NCBI RefSeq assembly: GCF_006385135.1
Contig: NZ_CP041025.1
Coordinates: 2,759,501-2,823,500, forward strand
Length of the DNA stretch: 64,000 bases
DNA from: Paremcibacter congregatus
GTDB taxonomy: Bacteria > Pseudomonadota > Alphaproteobacteria > Sphingomonadales > Emcibacteraceae
Direction: 5' to 3'
The notes under the pieces were generated by a model that was not told the DNA's origin, ran no database searches, and saw only the letters and a program-made list of their open reading frames with translations. Each line of letters begins with the position of its first letter. Position 1 is the stretch's first letter. Positions 24,342 to 34,130 of this stretch are shown here, one piece after another. The position numbers were made by a program, and so were the translations under genes.

Positions 24342-26726
24342 TTATTTGTCAAGTTTATATTCATAAGGGGGCTCATTACCTTGAAGATACCTTACCATAT
24401 GATCCCACGCCCGACGAATTTGATAAGGGCTTAAGCCTCTGAAATTGTTAGGCTTTGGCTCGACAATTAAATCAAAATCCTTACCCGCAAGCTGCAAGGC
24501 ATGAACTAATCGGAAAGTCGCTGCCACAGGCGTCGCCATATCAAGCATATTATGCATGATCAATAACTTGCCTTTTAATTTTTCCACCATTTCTTCTGGA
24601 TGTTGATTTGGTGTAGGTGTTCGACCTTCATACATATCTCCCCACATGGTACTTCCCCACATACGACTATCGGGTAGTGTGTCCTGAACCCCCACTTTGT
24701 AGAAATCCGGATGTTCTAATAATCCTAATATCCCACCTGCGCCACCGGTTGCTGTGGTGATGCCAACACGGTCGATATCCATATAGGGGTAACGTTTTCC
24801 AAGTTCTTTAATCCCCGCCACATGGTCCGAAAGCATGTTGGAAGAATTCGCCCATCCATAGGTTTCATCCATAAAGGCTTTACTGCGATAAGGCGTTCCA
24901 CGACCATCAATTTGAACCACAATAAAACCGAGTTCTGCTAGGGCGAAAGGATCATAATAGAAACTTCCAAATCCAATAGCATTCGTGAAAGAACCTTTTG
25001 GAGCAAAAGGCATATCCGCAACATTAAATCCGTGATCAATAACTGGGTATGATTTTCTTGGGTCAAAATTTCTGGGGCGATAAATCACACCATAAATATC
25101 TGTTTTACCATCCGCCGCAGTCATTTTCACGGCTTCCGGCCATCTCCAATTTTTCGGCAAACCAGTCAAGTCGGCTTTTTCGACTTCCATAATATTGTTG
25201 CCATTGCGATCAATCAACAAACTCACAGGAGCTTCATCAGATTTGGAGCGGGTCACCACAGCATAGTCACCTGAAGGTGACACCCCATTGGCCGCCATAT
25301 TACCAGAAAAAAGTCCGGTGATTTCACGAGGGGTGATCGTTATATACTCATGATTACTGCTCACGAGAGTGGTGATTTTACCTGAATCAATATTGATTCT
25401 AACCAGATCCCGGTAATAAGGATCACGCCCTTTCACACGGCCAGATGTTGTTATAAATATCTCTCGGCGAGTTTCATCAAAACGTACTAGGTCTCGGGCA
25501 ACCCATTCTCCACTGGTTACAGTACTTTTCAATTCACCATTGGTCAAATCGTAGAGATAAAAATGAGCCCAGCCGCTTCGCTCGCTATACCATATAAGCT
25601 CATTCGTTTCTGGTAATGGTAGAAAATTGGGTAAAGCGTCGCCATTCAAAAACAAGCTAACGCGTGTATCTGACTGTTCTTCAAATAAGATACGAGTGTT
25701 ACCAGTAGATGTATCGAATTCTACCAGTCGAGCAAATTTATAATAACGATCCACGTCAATGAAGTAAGCTTTACGGCTGTCTTTGCCCCACCAGCCTAAA
25801 TCTACCTGGAAGAATCCGGCACTGTTGCGAGTGGTCGGGACGCGCCTATATTCAGCCTCCTGAGCCTGGCATGACTCCACATCAATGGCCAAAATGCGGT
25901 ATTCCTCAACATGTTTATCACCAGGAAATGCTATCCGGTAACGATCTACCTTTGGGCGAATACTTCCATCTTTTGGAACATATTGCATAATTGATAAATC
26001 TTTTACCTCCCGCCTATCTTTTTGCACTGTAAAGAGACGCTTACTATCTGGCGACCAACGCACTTGAAGGTCAAGTATGAGTGAATAGCCCCAACTACTC
26101 CCACTTGCCGCGTAATCATAGAACTCTTCACCATCTTGAGTAAGTTGACGTTCGATTCCTGATTTTACATCTCTTACCCAAAGATTATAGTCACGGGTGA
26201 ATACTGATTTTTGACCATCCGGAGAGGTGATACTATTTGAGGGTAAAACGCCAAATACAGACTCTTTTACTTCATCAAAACCGTTAATAAGTTCCTTTAC
26301 TTTCCCTCCTTTAAAAGTCCAACGTTTGTCAAAAGCAGCAAACCCAACAATCAGAGGATTCATGCTTATTTTCACTTCAGAGATGGGTAAATTATGGGCA
26401 TTCACAATTTCTCCAGATGCTATCTTCAATTCTAATGCCAATAGGTTATGATCAAAGGCACATTCATTTCTAGATTTTTTGGCATCTACCAAGCGGTATT
26501 CCCGACCCTCTTTAAAGGCGCGTTCATACCAAAAACACTCACTCTCCTTGATCCAGACAGGCAGCACGGTTGTATTTCTCGCTAGGTTCAACGGTCTTTT
26601 AACGGACCGCATTGTATTCCACATCAAATTATCACCTTCTTGGTATAAGGCTTTTGATCGGCTGTATCTGGCGATTATTTCTTCTGGGCTCGCAGAGAAA
26701 CCCTTCAAAAAATTATTTTTAGTCAT
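24342..26726 (-). CDS. DPP4-like S9 peptidase homologue lacking catalytic Ser and His
   Basis: 794 residues from ATG 26726, chosen because AAAGGA lies seven bases upstream; the frame opens at 26783. No signal peptide. The N-terminal part is the beta-propeller of dipeptidyl peptidase IV (SPDGQKSVFTRDYNLWVRDV, then RWSPDSKRLFTVQKDRR). The C-terminal alpha/beta hydrolase domain aligns well (GFIVVQIDGRGTPYRSKAFM). However, the nucleophile elbow, usually GIYGHSGGG or GWSYGG, reads GITTATGGA, with Thr at the Ser position, and the usual PNRNHG reads PKPNNFRG, with Asn at the His position. The Asp region (HNMLDMATP) remains. Either it is a non-peptidase binding protein or it uses altered chemistry. 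First gene of a tight four-gene operon. Confidence 0.85.
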   Translation of the reverse strand: MTKNNFLKGFSASPEEIIARYSRSKALYQEGDNLMWNTMRSVKRPLNLARNTTVLPVWIKESECFWYERAFKEGREYRLVDAKKSRNECAFDHNLLALELKIASGEIVNAHNLPISEVKISMNPLIVGFAAFDKRWTFKGGKVKELINGFDEVKESVFGVLPSNSITSPDGQKSVFTRDYNLWVRDVKSGIERQLTQDGEEFYDYAASGSSWGYSLILDLQVRWSPDSKRLFTVQKDRREVKDLSIMQYVPKDGSIRPKVDRYRIAFPGDKHVEEYRILAIDVESCQAQEAEYRRVPTTRNSAGFFQVDLGWWGKDSRKAYFIDVDRYYKFARLVEFDTSTGNTRILFEEQSDTRVSLFLNGDALPNFLPLPETNELIWYSERSGWAHFYLYDLTNGELKSTVTSGEWVARDLVRFDETRREIFITTSGRVKGRDPYYRDLVRINIDSGKITTLVSSNHEYITITPREITGLFSGNMAANGVSPSGDYAVVTRSKSDEAPVSLLIDRNGNNIMEVEKADLTGLPKNWRWPEAVKMTAADGKTDIYGVIYRPRNFDPRKSYPVIDHGFNVADMPFAPKGSFTNAIGFGSFYYDPFALAELGFIVVQIDGRGTPYRSKAFMDETYGWANSSNMLSDHVAGIKELGKRYPYMDIDRVGITTATGGAGGILGLLEHPDFYKVGVQDTLPDSRMWGSTMWGDMYEGRTPTPNQHPEEMVEKLKGKLLIMHNMLDMATPVAATFRLVHALQLAGKDFDLIVEPKPNNFRGLSPYQIRRAWDHMVRYLQGNEPPYEYKLDK

Positions 26727-26822
26727 CTTAGTATCCTTTTGATTGGCGTTCTTATTTTTTCTTATAATTTTGTCGTTTCCCATATTTTGTGAACTATCCT
26801 TTACCTAAAAGTCACAGAAACA

Positions 26823-27606
26823 TCATTTTTGCTTAGGCTGCAGAATATTTAATGCATCCTCTACTACTATTCGACGGTAGGTCTCTATTGGAAAGCCATT
26901 GACTTGGATTTCAACTCTCCGCTGAAGAACTTTTTCTCTAGCCTCATGCAAAACCTCGTTTGCACGTGAGGCCAATACAGGAAGTTTCTCATTGTTAGGC
27001 AAATGTGACCCCTTCGGTGATTTCGAAAAACTAACCATTAATTCTGCATAAGCTTTTTTCCCAGGTTTCAAAGCCATATTGGTGTTCGTCCATAACGCAA
27101 CGATCAAGACCCGTTAGTTCAATATCAGGTTGTTGAACCTGTCCTGTTGGAGAATAAGAAAATGCACTTATAATCCTCTCTTTAGCGCATTCGGGCTCCT
27201 TGAAATGGTGTTTAACCTCTTTTGGTGCCTTATCTACAACTAACAAACGGGTAATGGCCCGGTCATTGATAGCTTCAAGAACAGCGACAGGGTCATTTTC
27301 AATAAAAATTTCCTTACGTCGTGGATAAATGTCGTAACTACTATGATCTCCAAAACGGCCCCCAACATGGAATAAGTAAACCTCAGAAAAAAATGAACCT
27401 TGTCGTCTATTTGGCGAAGTATCATAAAATGATGTAATTGACAGCTGAAGCAAAAGTGAAGCTCCAACTGCTCCGAAAGGTTCATCAACAATTGTTCCTG
27501 CTCGGTCATAACAACTCCAATTAGCCAATAGATTGTTTCGTGTTGAAGCTACGTCTCCTAATTTTATACCGAAATGGCCAGAATCTAGTTGATATGATGT
27601 GTGCAT
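26823..27606 (-). pseudogene. Unknown peptide-cluster gene split by a frame change
   Basis: Two overlapping frames read as one protein. The first (from ATG 27606) runs to HQYGFETWEKSLCRING and stops at 27031. The second frame, overlapping the end of the first, continues KKAYAELMVSFSKSPKGSHL to EDALNILQPKQK at 26823. The change falls at a run of six A after GGG around 27054-27059 on the minus strand; removing one base would give a single protein of about 255 residues. It could be a mutation, a sequencing error or programmed shifting. No domain was recognised. It lies between the MFS gene and the DPP4-like gene in the same direction. Confidence 0.6.
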
Positions 27607-27846
27607 AAACTTTTCCTTTCTGCACTCCCATAAAGAAGAGCGACTTAAAACCTTTTCCGTTATTTTAATAAGAAATCCAAAGGCCGTGTATTACCCGCTT
27701 GATATTTGGCCTTCGTCCATTTGTGATGGACGAGTATTTCCTTTGGTTCACAGAATTTTTCTCTGCTATATTAGTTTTTACTTTTAGAATCCCCAACAAT
27801 ATTTTCGTATATTTTTTTACATATAATAAGGTTAGTACACATCTAA

Positions 27847-29274
27847 CTATTCAATTTTCAATGTTTTTTCTTCGTTCCTTGACTTGTCAATTTCAGCATC
27901 GCGCCAAAACCTCACCTCACGGGCATCTAGGCGTCTTCGAATTATATCGTGTCGACATTCATCAATAGGAATAAGGAAAATAAACAGACCTCCAACCAAT
28001 GTAAAAACAATGGGGACAATCCCCATCAATAAGGCCAATCCCCAATAAACACCCTCATCTTGACTGCTTGCGACTGGATCAAAGCCAAACCTATCCGCTA
28101 GAGCGATATAAATCGCAATCCCAACGGCCATGAATGTTTTTTGAGCAAGAGATTGAAGTGAAAAACAGGTAGCCGATCTATCAATACCTGACTTTAAGGT
28201 GCCATAATCAGATACATCAGAAAGAATGGAGTAAAACGCTATATTTGCAAGCGCTGTTGAAATACCAAGACTCAAACTATAAAATGCGTAGAGATGAAGG
28301 CTATAGTCCCCTTTTAAAAGCACTAATGGCATCGCCGAAAATGACAATATATTAAATGCAAAAGCAACAAGGCACCCTTTCTTTTTGCCAACCCGCTCTA
28401 TAAACCAAAGCCCCGGTTTCACAACAATTATGGAAACTATAATTGTCAGCAAAAAAAGGTAACCAAAATATTTACCCATATCAAGATAGGACGACATAAC
28501 CAAAAATTTAAGGGCAGTATCCGATGACATAGCTATAAAATAAGAAGCCGTCCCCAACAAATATAATTTTAAGGGGCTATTATTAGTAAGTTCCCTCATT
28601 GCCCTGAGGGGGTTTTCAGATTTCTTGGAAAATTCAGGGCGCGCTGCACTTGTTGGAAGATAACGTAAATAAATATAAAGCATAGGAAGAAGAAGAATCC
28701 CCGCAGTTACTACTAAATAATGCATCACCTGTGGTGTAATTTCATTACCTTCGGTCAGTGATGTCATTGGAATGACCATAAAAATCGCAAATGCTATAAG
28801 TCCCGCTAAAGACCTATATGCAAAAATTTTATTCCGATCATCGGACCGGCGACAAACCTCTTTGGCAACGGTTAAATGGGGAATATTAAATAGTGTATAA
28901 GCTAGATAAAATGCTAAATACCAGAATAGAAAATAAATAAATGTAACCGATTCACCTGGATTAAGTAAAAACCAAGCAGAGGGAATTAAAAAAAGCGCCC
29001 CGCCAATTACAAATGGTTTGCGACTTCCTGTTCGAGCATTATAGCGATCAGCCCAATACCCAATACTCGGATCTGTGAAAGCATCAAACAATCCAGCAAT
29101 CAGCATAGCTAACGAAACAGCAGCTAGGGAAAGCCCGTAATATTTTGAATAAATACCCGGCAAAACATTAGTTGATGCTATAAGTAATAATACAGGTACT
29201 ACAGGCGCGGAATAAGCCAAACTAGTCAGGGTATTTAATGCCGGCACATGTTTAGGGTGTCGTTGATTGGACAT
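27847..29274 (-). CDS. MFS sugar/peptide symporter of the GPH family
   Basis: About 475 residues from ATG 29274 (MSNQRHPKHVP); the frame opens at 29322 but without a better site. Twelve hydrophobic segments are evident. The signature DAFTDPSIGYWADRYNARTG, followed by SRKPF between helices 2 and 3, marks the glycoside-pentoside-hexuronide:cation symporter family (MelB-like). It is inner-membrane. In this cluster it probably carries the product delivered by the TonB receptor into the cytoplasm; family members mostly carry sugars, so a peptide or glycosylated cargo is inferred from context. Confidence 0.88.
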   Translation of the reverse strand: MSNQRHPKHVPALNTLTSLAYSAPVVPVLLLIASTNVLPGIYSKYYGLSLAAVSLAMLIAGLFDAFTDPSIGYWADRYNARTGSRKPFVIGGALFLIPSAWFLLNPGESVTFIYFLFWYLAFYLAYTLFNIPHLTVAKEVCRRSDDRNKIFAYRSLAGLIAFAIFMVIPMTSLTEGNEITPQVMHYLVVTAGILLLPMLYIYLRYLPTSAARPEFSKKSENPLRAMRELTNNSPLKLYLLGTASYFIAMSSDTALKFLVMSSYLDMGKYFGYLFLLTIIVSIIVVKPGLWFIERVGKKKGCLVAFAFNILSFSAMPLVLLKGDYSLHLYAFYSLSLGISTALANIAFYSILSDVSDYGTLKSGIDRSATCFSLQSLAQKTFMAVGIAIYIALADRFGFDPVASSQDEGVYWGLALLMGIVPIVFTLVGGLFIFLIPIDECRHDIIRRRLDAREVRFWRDAEIDKSRNEEKTLKIE

Positions 29275-29395
29275 GTTTAAATAATCACTATAATAAATAT
29301 ATTTTTGATTTTGAAAATGCAAGATTATGTACCTGACTTCCCCTCCCCAAAAGGAAAGTCAGACTAATAATTGAAGATTATTTAGATTTCCTACC

Positions 29396-31876
29396 CTAAA
29401 AACCCAGGCCCATCTGCAACCCAAATGTACGTGGCCGTGAACGAAGTGCGGCACCAAGAAATTCTCCCCCATGTAGTTGGCCGCGATCATTTAGAATATT
29501 CTTTGCATACACCCCAAAAGACAAACTATCATTCCATTGCAAACCTATATTGAAATTGAGCATATTGATCTCATCAGATTGGCCGAAATATTGAGGGCCA
29601 ATGCTTCTGTTCCTTTGAACAGAACGACCTACCTGATTATAATCCAAACGAATAAAACCTGATTTTTCTTGCCATTCAAAATCATATTTTGCCGAAACCG
29701 TTAATTGATATTTTGGTATATAATCAATAGGGTCGCCGACTATATAAGCCGTGGAAGTCGCGTTTATTTCTACAAATTTCGCATCGACATAGTTTCCGTC
29801 AAAAGATATTGTAAAATGATCGCTCATATTCCAATCAAATATCCACTCAACCCCTTTTATTCTTGCCTTTCCTCCGTTGGACATGATCCCAACCCCGGTT
29901 CCCTGGAAAATCCCAAAAATTTGATAATCTTTATAATCACTGTAAAAGAGTGCAATTTCCCCATCAAACATACCATCTAACATTGTGGCTTTGACACCCA
30001 ATTCATAAGTCCATACAGATTCCGGGCCTGCTTTAGGTTGCCCTAGTAGATTAAATTTTCCACTACGAAACCCTTTTGCTGCACTTACATAAATCATTGA
30101 ATCTTCTGACACATCAAAGTTCACATAAAGCCTCGGATTCAAACTATCAAATGTATCCTTTAACATGACGGCACCATCAAAAAATTCAGCTTTATCTTTG
30201 AAATATCGCAAGCCAGCACCAAATTCCAACCTTTCCCCAAGCTCAACGCTGGTATTGCCAAATACAGCCCATGACCTAGAAGAGTCATCCAAGGTAAGAA
30301 TGATCGGTGCGGCTCCATCAGGTAGCGGGCCAGGCAGACCTAAAAAGGCGGGCCCTATTAATCGGCCTAATTGCGCATCCCGGAAGAACCCCCCCACAGT
30401 CCACTGCCATGGCCCCTCTTCGCTGGAACCCAACCTAATTTCTTGATTGAAAACTTCGATATTTAAATCATCCGGCTGTATTATGTGGAAGGCGGGAATA
30501 GGCGGAGGCGCAAGGGGAAAAAGCGAGCCAACAGCCTCGATTTTTTTATCTGATGAAAGATAGCTCGTTGCACTGACTAAATTCACAGAACCAAAATCAT
30601 AATTCGCGGTCAGGTTATAGAGTTCATAATTATCCTCTATTGACGGTATTGTTTGCAAATCAAAGACCTGCGTATAGTTACCATTTTCATCTTCTCCTGA
30701 GTCATAACCCGCATTATTACGGTGTATATTCGCCATGAGGCTTACATCCAAAAATTCATTTGGTTGCCATAAAGCCTTTATTCGCACATTAGTTAAATTT
30801 TGATCATTGGTGTTCTTTTGGAGAGCAGCGGGCTGATCTATCCACCCCCCTGCATTTTCGAATGTTCCTGCAACACGGATTGCCAATTCATCCGTAATGA
30901 GCGGCACATTTATTACGGATTGTATTTTCTGACTAGCCTCCCCACCTTTAGTAAAAGATGATTCTATATCTGCATGTCCACCAAATTCTTCTAAATCAGG
31001 GCTCTTGGTAATGAACCGAATAGTGCCCCCAGCCGAACCTTGGCCATACAAAGTACCTTGCGGGCCTCGAAGTACCTCTACTCTTTCTAGATCAAAAAGT
31101 CGCAAATCAAGTTCAAAAATCGGGTTGGTTGATACAGGAATTTCATCCACATAAAGCCCAACCAAAGAAGAGGCACCAGCTATATTTGCCACACCACGCA
31201 TAAATATCCTTCGAGAATAAGCCCCAGAACCCACTACTGCAAGGCCTGGTACTGCAATGCTCAAGTCTTGAAAGTTATTAATCCCTCGTTCCTTCAGCTC
31301 TTTAGCACCAATCGCTACAATACTGATCGGAATATCTCCAATATATTGCGATCGTTTCTGCGCCGTCACAGTAATAACATCCATTGTTATTTCATTATCT
31401 GCCACTGCATCCACATCCTGAGCCATAGCTCCAGCCTGCATTCCAGTTCCAAACAAGAAAGCCGACACACTTGCCAACAGAGATCGTTTAATGTTTTTGT
31501 TCACTTTGGGTTCCTCCCGGTTTTGTGCTAACGCACCTTTACTTAGCGAGACGACAATCACCCCGCTATCCGTGAGACCCCCTACGAGATTTGTTCCTGC
31601 CAGAAGCACCTTTAGCGCCTCAAAAATGGAATAACTTCCCGAAATAGCTTTCGTCTGAAAATTCCCTAATTCATCAACTTGAAACAATACTGAATGTTTG
31701 GTTTGATATGAGAGAGTTTTTACTGCGGCTGCTATCGGCTTTGCCGATATTGACAGATCAAACTTTTCCGTTGCAGCCGCTAAGTGCGTCCACATACTGC
31801 TCATCCACAAAAGACAAAGAATTACCCATGTCCTTTTTAACACTCTGCATAAACTCCCATTTTGACTTTTTTTCAT
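29396..31876 (-). CDS. TonB-dependent receptor with N-terminal STN domain
   Basis: 826 residues from ATG 31876 (GGAA upstream). Order: signal peptide (WVILCLLWMSSMWTHLAAA), STN signalling domain (FDLSISAKPIAAAVKTLSYQ to GVIVVSLS, about 36-110), a second segment shaped like another signal peptide (KRSLLASVSAFLFGTGMQA ending AMAQD), a TonB-box-like DVITVTAQKR, plug domain (VEVLRGPQGTLYGQGSAGGT) and a 22-strand barrel ending in FGLQMGLGF with the terminal Phe. It imports a ligand through the outer membrane, and the STN domain should signal occupancy to the FecR protein encoded just upstream. The internal signal-like stretch suggests an STN module fused onto an ordinary receptor. Confidence 0.93.
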   Translation of the reverse strand: MKKSQNGSLCRVLKRTWVILCLLWMSSMWTHLAAATEKFDLSISAKPIAAAVKTLSYQTKHSVLFQVDELGNFQTKAISGSYSIFEALKVLLAGTNLVGGLTDSGVIVVSLSKGALAQNREEPKVNKNIKRSLLASVSAFLFGTGMQAGAMAQDVDAVADNEITMDVITVTAQKRSQYIGDIPISIVAIGAKELKERGINNFQDLSIAVPGLAVVGSGAYSRRIFMRGVANIAGASSLVGLYVDEIPVSTNPIFELDLRLFDLERVEVLRGPQGTLYGQGSAGGTIRFITKSPDLEEFGGHADIESSFTKGGEASQKIQSVINVPLITDELAIRVAGTFENAGGWIDQPAALQKNTNDQNLTNVRIKALWQPNEFLDVSLMANIHRNNAGYDSGEDENGNYTQVFDLQTIPSIEDNYELYNLTANYDFGSVNLVSATSYLSSDKKIEAVGSLFPLAPPPIPAFHIIQPDDLNIEVFNQEIRLGSSEEGPWQWTVGGFFRDAQLGRLIGPAFLGLPGPLPDGAAPIILTLDDSSRSWAVFGNTSVELGERLEFGAGLRYFKDKAEFFDGAVMLKDTFDSLNPRLYVNFDVSEDSMIYVSAAKGFRSGKFNLLGQPKAGPESVWTYELGVKATMLDGMFDGEIALFYSDYKDYQIFGIFQGTGVGIMSNGGKARIKGVEWIFDWNMSDHFTISFDGNYVDAKFVEINATSTAYIVGDPIDYIPKYQLTVSAKYDFEWQEKSGFIRLDYNQVGRSVQRNRSIGPQYFGQSDEINMLNFNIGLQWNDSLSFGVYAKNILNDRGQLHGGEFLGAALRSRPRTFGLQMGLGF

Positions 31877-32065
31877 TACGTATTTCCGAACGCCAAAAGC
31901 GGTCTCATTGGGGAAGTTCCCTTTGACTTCTAAAACCGCTATATAAAAATTCACATTTCTTTAATTTTTATGTCACATTGCCTCTCAAAGCCTTTAACTA
32001 CTCCAAAAAATATTAACTTATAATTTTGTAAAATGAGTTATTTCAAAAGGAATTCGTGACTATTT

Positions 32066-33148
32066 CTATCCGTCAGATGGACGAATACGAACAAATTTAT
32101 CGTTTACACGATCAACTTCGATATCAAATGATAATTCAAGGGCTTCGAACAACGGGCCCGTTTCTCCTGTTCGGAAAATACCACTAAACCTAAGCTTTCT
32201 TAGTCTTGGGTCCGTTATTTCAATTTTCACATCTGTGTAACGATTGATTTCTTCGATGATCTCAATTAGAGGGCGTTGTGTAAAGTCTAAGATACCTGAT
32301 TGCCAAGACATTTCGCTAACAAGTTCACGCTTCGTAATTTCTTCAATTAAATTATCCATCTCTTCCTCTGGCAAAGTGAGTTTCTGACCAGCATCTATCA
32401 ATAATGGGGCAACTAAGCTTGCAACAGTCACTTTTTCCGTATCTTCTTTTATTTGGCTTTCGACAACGGGCTGGGCTGTAACCCCCCTTATAATTGGTGC
32501 AAAAGAAACGCGCCCTTCCGATACCGTAATTGTAAGGTCACCTTGTGTCCACCTTACTGAAAAAGCTGTGCCCACGGCCCGGACAAACTTATCGCCCGCA
32601 TAAACAATGAACGGTCTTTTCTTATTATGAGCTACTTCAAAAAAAGCTTCACCTCTAAGTAATCTTACCCGACGTTGGTTCTCATCAAAATTAATTTCCA
32701 CCTGGCTATTCGTGTTTAATTTAACAACAGAGCCATCAGACAGGGTTACTTCTTCCAACCCGCCAATCACTGTTGTTATTAAATATGGTCCCTGCGCTGT
32801 TTGGTTTAAAGTCACTAACCCAACGGCCAAGACACAAACCAAAGCAACACATGCGACGGCGAAACGCCGCCCCTTCAAGACACTGCCTGTAGATTTATTT
32901 CTGCTTACTGCTAGGCGTTCTTTCGCTGCCACATTTAGCGGGCCTGCGAAACCAGCGAGAACATTAATATCTCCCGATAGCTGAGCAAATTTCTTAATTT
33001 CCTGCAAATGCCGAGGACTACGATTAATCCATTCGCCTAAAGCCTCTGAATCCTTTTCAGACATGTTACCCGTCTCAAGTTGCGCAATCCAAGCACAAGC
33101 TTCAGTCGTAATATCGGGCGACTTATTTGCAAAATTTTCCTTAGTCAT
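32066..33148 (-). CDS. fecR: FecR-type anti-sigma factor / signal transducer
   Basis: 360 residues. An N-terminal cytoplasmic domain (DUF4880-type, EACAWIAQLETGNMSEKDSE) binds the sigma factor; one membrane helix (FAVACVALVCVLAVGLVTL, about 96-114) follows; the periplasmic FecR domain has LSDGSVVKLNTNSQVEINF, RRVRLLRGEAFFEVAHNKKR, PFIVYAGDKFVRAVGTAFSV. A C-terminal STN-like segment (WQSGILDFTQRPLIEIIEEI) should contact the receptor. It lies between the sigma and receptor genes, as in fecIRA systems. The symbol is used by family analogy; the ligand here need not be iron. Confidence 0.92.
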   Translation of the reverse strand: MTKENFANKSPDITTEACAWIAQLETGNMSEKDSEALGEWINRSPRHLQEIKKFAQLSGDINVLAGFAGPLNVAAKERLAVSRNKSTGSVLKGRRFAVACVALVCVLAVGLVTLNQTAQGPYLITTVIGGLEEVTLSDGSVVKLNTNSQVEINFDENQRRVRLLRGEAFFEVAHNKKRPFIVYAGDKFVRAVGTAFSVRWTQGDLTITVSEGRVSFAPIIRGVTAQPVVESQIKEDTEKVTVASLVAPLLIDAGQKLTLPEEEMDNLIEEITKRELVSEMSWQSGILDFTQRPLIEIIEEINRYTDVKIEITDPRLRKLRFSGIFRTGETGPLFEALELSFDIEVDRVNDKFVRIRPSDG

Positions 33149-33185
33149 TTTGTATATTTTTAGTAAATAAAATTACTAATGCTCC

Positions 33186-33782
33186 TTATGTAGTACTTTT
33201 GAACAAATTAGAAAATGGTGTTTTTTTACCTTCTTCTTGATTCATTCGCCGGTCCATAAATTCACCACATCTTTTCAAGCCGGAGGCAACATGCTTCTCC
33301 GTAGTGCTTATTGAAATTCCAAGTTTATTTGAAATTTCAAGATGCGAATATCCATATACCTTCTTTAGCATAAATACTTTCCGGCATTGAACAGGAAGTG
33401 TAGAAAGAGCTTCCCCAAAAATGAGCATACGTTGATGACTGTCCAGGCTGTCTTCTAAAGATGGTTCATTAGAGACGTACCTTTCATCATCAAAATCCTC
33501 TATATAATCCACCAGAGATTTTGATTTTTTATCAAGTTCTTTGCGCACCACATTTCTGGCAATGCCAAAAAGAAAAGCTTTAGGTTCATCAATTTTTTGT
33601 TTTTTCTCGGCTTTCAAGGCTCTCAAAATAGTTTCTTGAGTAATATCTTCAATGTCATGATAATTTGAGGAAAAACGGCGCAAGTATTTACGCAAAATGG
33701 ACTCATTTTCACTAAAGGCCGTCATCATAGCCGTTAATTTACCGGGTATTTTCCGGTATTTTTTTGAATTTTTCTTGTCCAT
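33186..33782 (-). CDS. ECF sigma factor (FecI type)
   Basis: 198 residues from ATG 33782. Sigma region 2 (ILRKYLRRFSSNYHDIEDIT then QETILRALKA) and region 4 (LSTLPVQCRKVFMLKKVYGY then SHLEISNKLGISISTTEKHV) are clear. It should direct RNA polymerase to the receptor and peptide genes when the receptor/FecR pair reports ligand. FecR follows 37 bases downstream in the same operon. C-terminal residues after the HTH are variable. Confidence 0.92.
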   Translation of the reverse strand: MDKKNSKKYRKIPGKLTAMMTAFSENESILRKYLRRFSSNYHDIEDITQETILRALKAEKKQKIDEPKAFLFGIARNVVRKELDKKSKSLVDYIEDFDDERYVSNEPSLEDSLDSHQRMLIFGEALSTLPVQCRKVFMLKKVYGYSHLEISNKLGISISTTEKHVASGLKRCGEFMDRRMNQEEGKKTPFSNLFKSTT

Positions 33783-34130
33783 TATCAAACCAAAAAGGTG
33801 CCCGATATTAATTTATCTCAGCACTCAAATATCATCATTACGGTATCTCAATATGATTACACCTCTCTTTCACAATGTCAACACACCCCACTTTATCCCC
33901 TCTTTATATTGTTAATTTCAGAGAAATCTGAGTAAGTTATTTCTCCCTTACAGGTAAAATATTGTATTTAATTTATGGAAAATGAAAGCTGGCGGGTCTA
34001 TTCATTTAGGGAAGATTAATCCTCGAATTTTTGTTAAATGAAGAAATTTAATAGAGGATTTGGTTAGCTCAAGGGACTTCTCCTATGAGCCTCTTTATAA
34101 TAAAAATAAAAATTAGAAAAATAAAACCCA
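33783..34130. other. Divergent promoter region of the sigma-factor and aminopeptidase genes
   Basis: About 350 AT-rich bases between two divergent genes. It must hold promoters for both the ECF sigma operon and the aminopeptidase, but no single pair of boxes stands out. No open frame of note. Confidence 0.4.

Noticed and set aside
32712-32984. Plus-strand frames over fecR, the receptor and DPP4-like genes
   Set aside because: Shadows of well-supported minus-strand genes.
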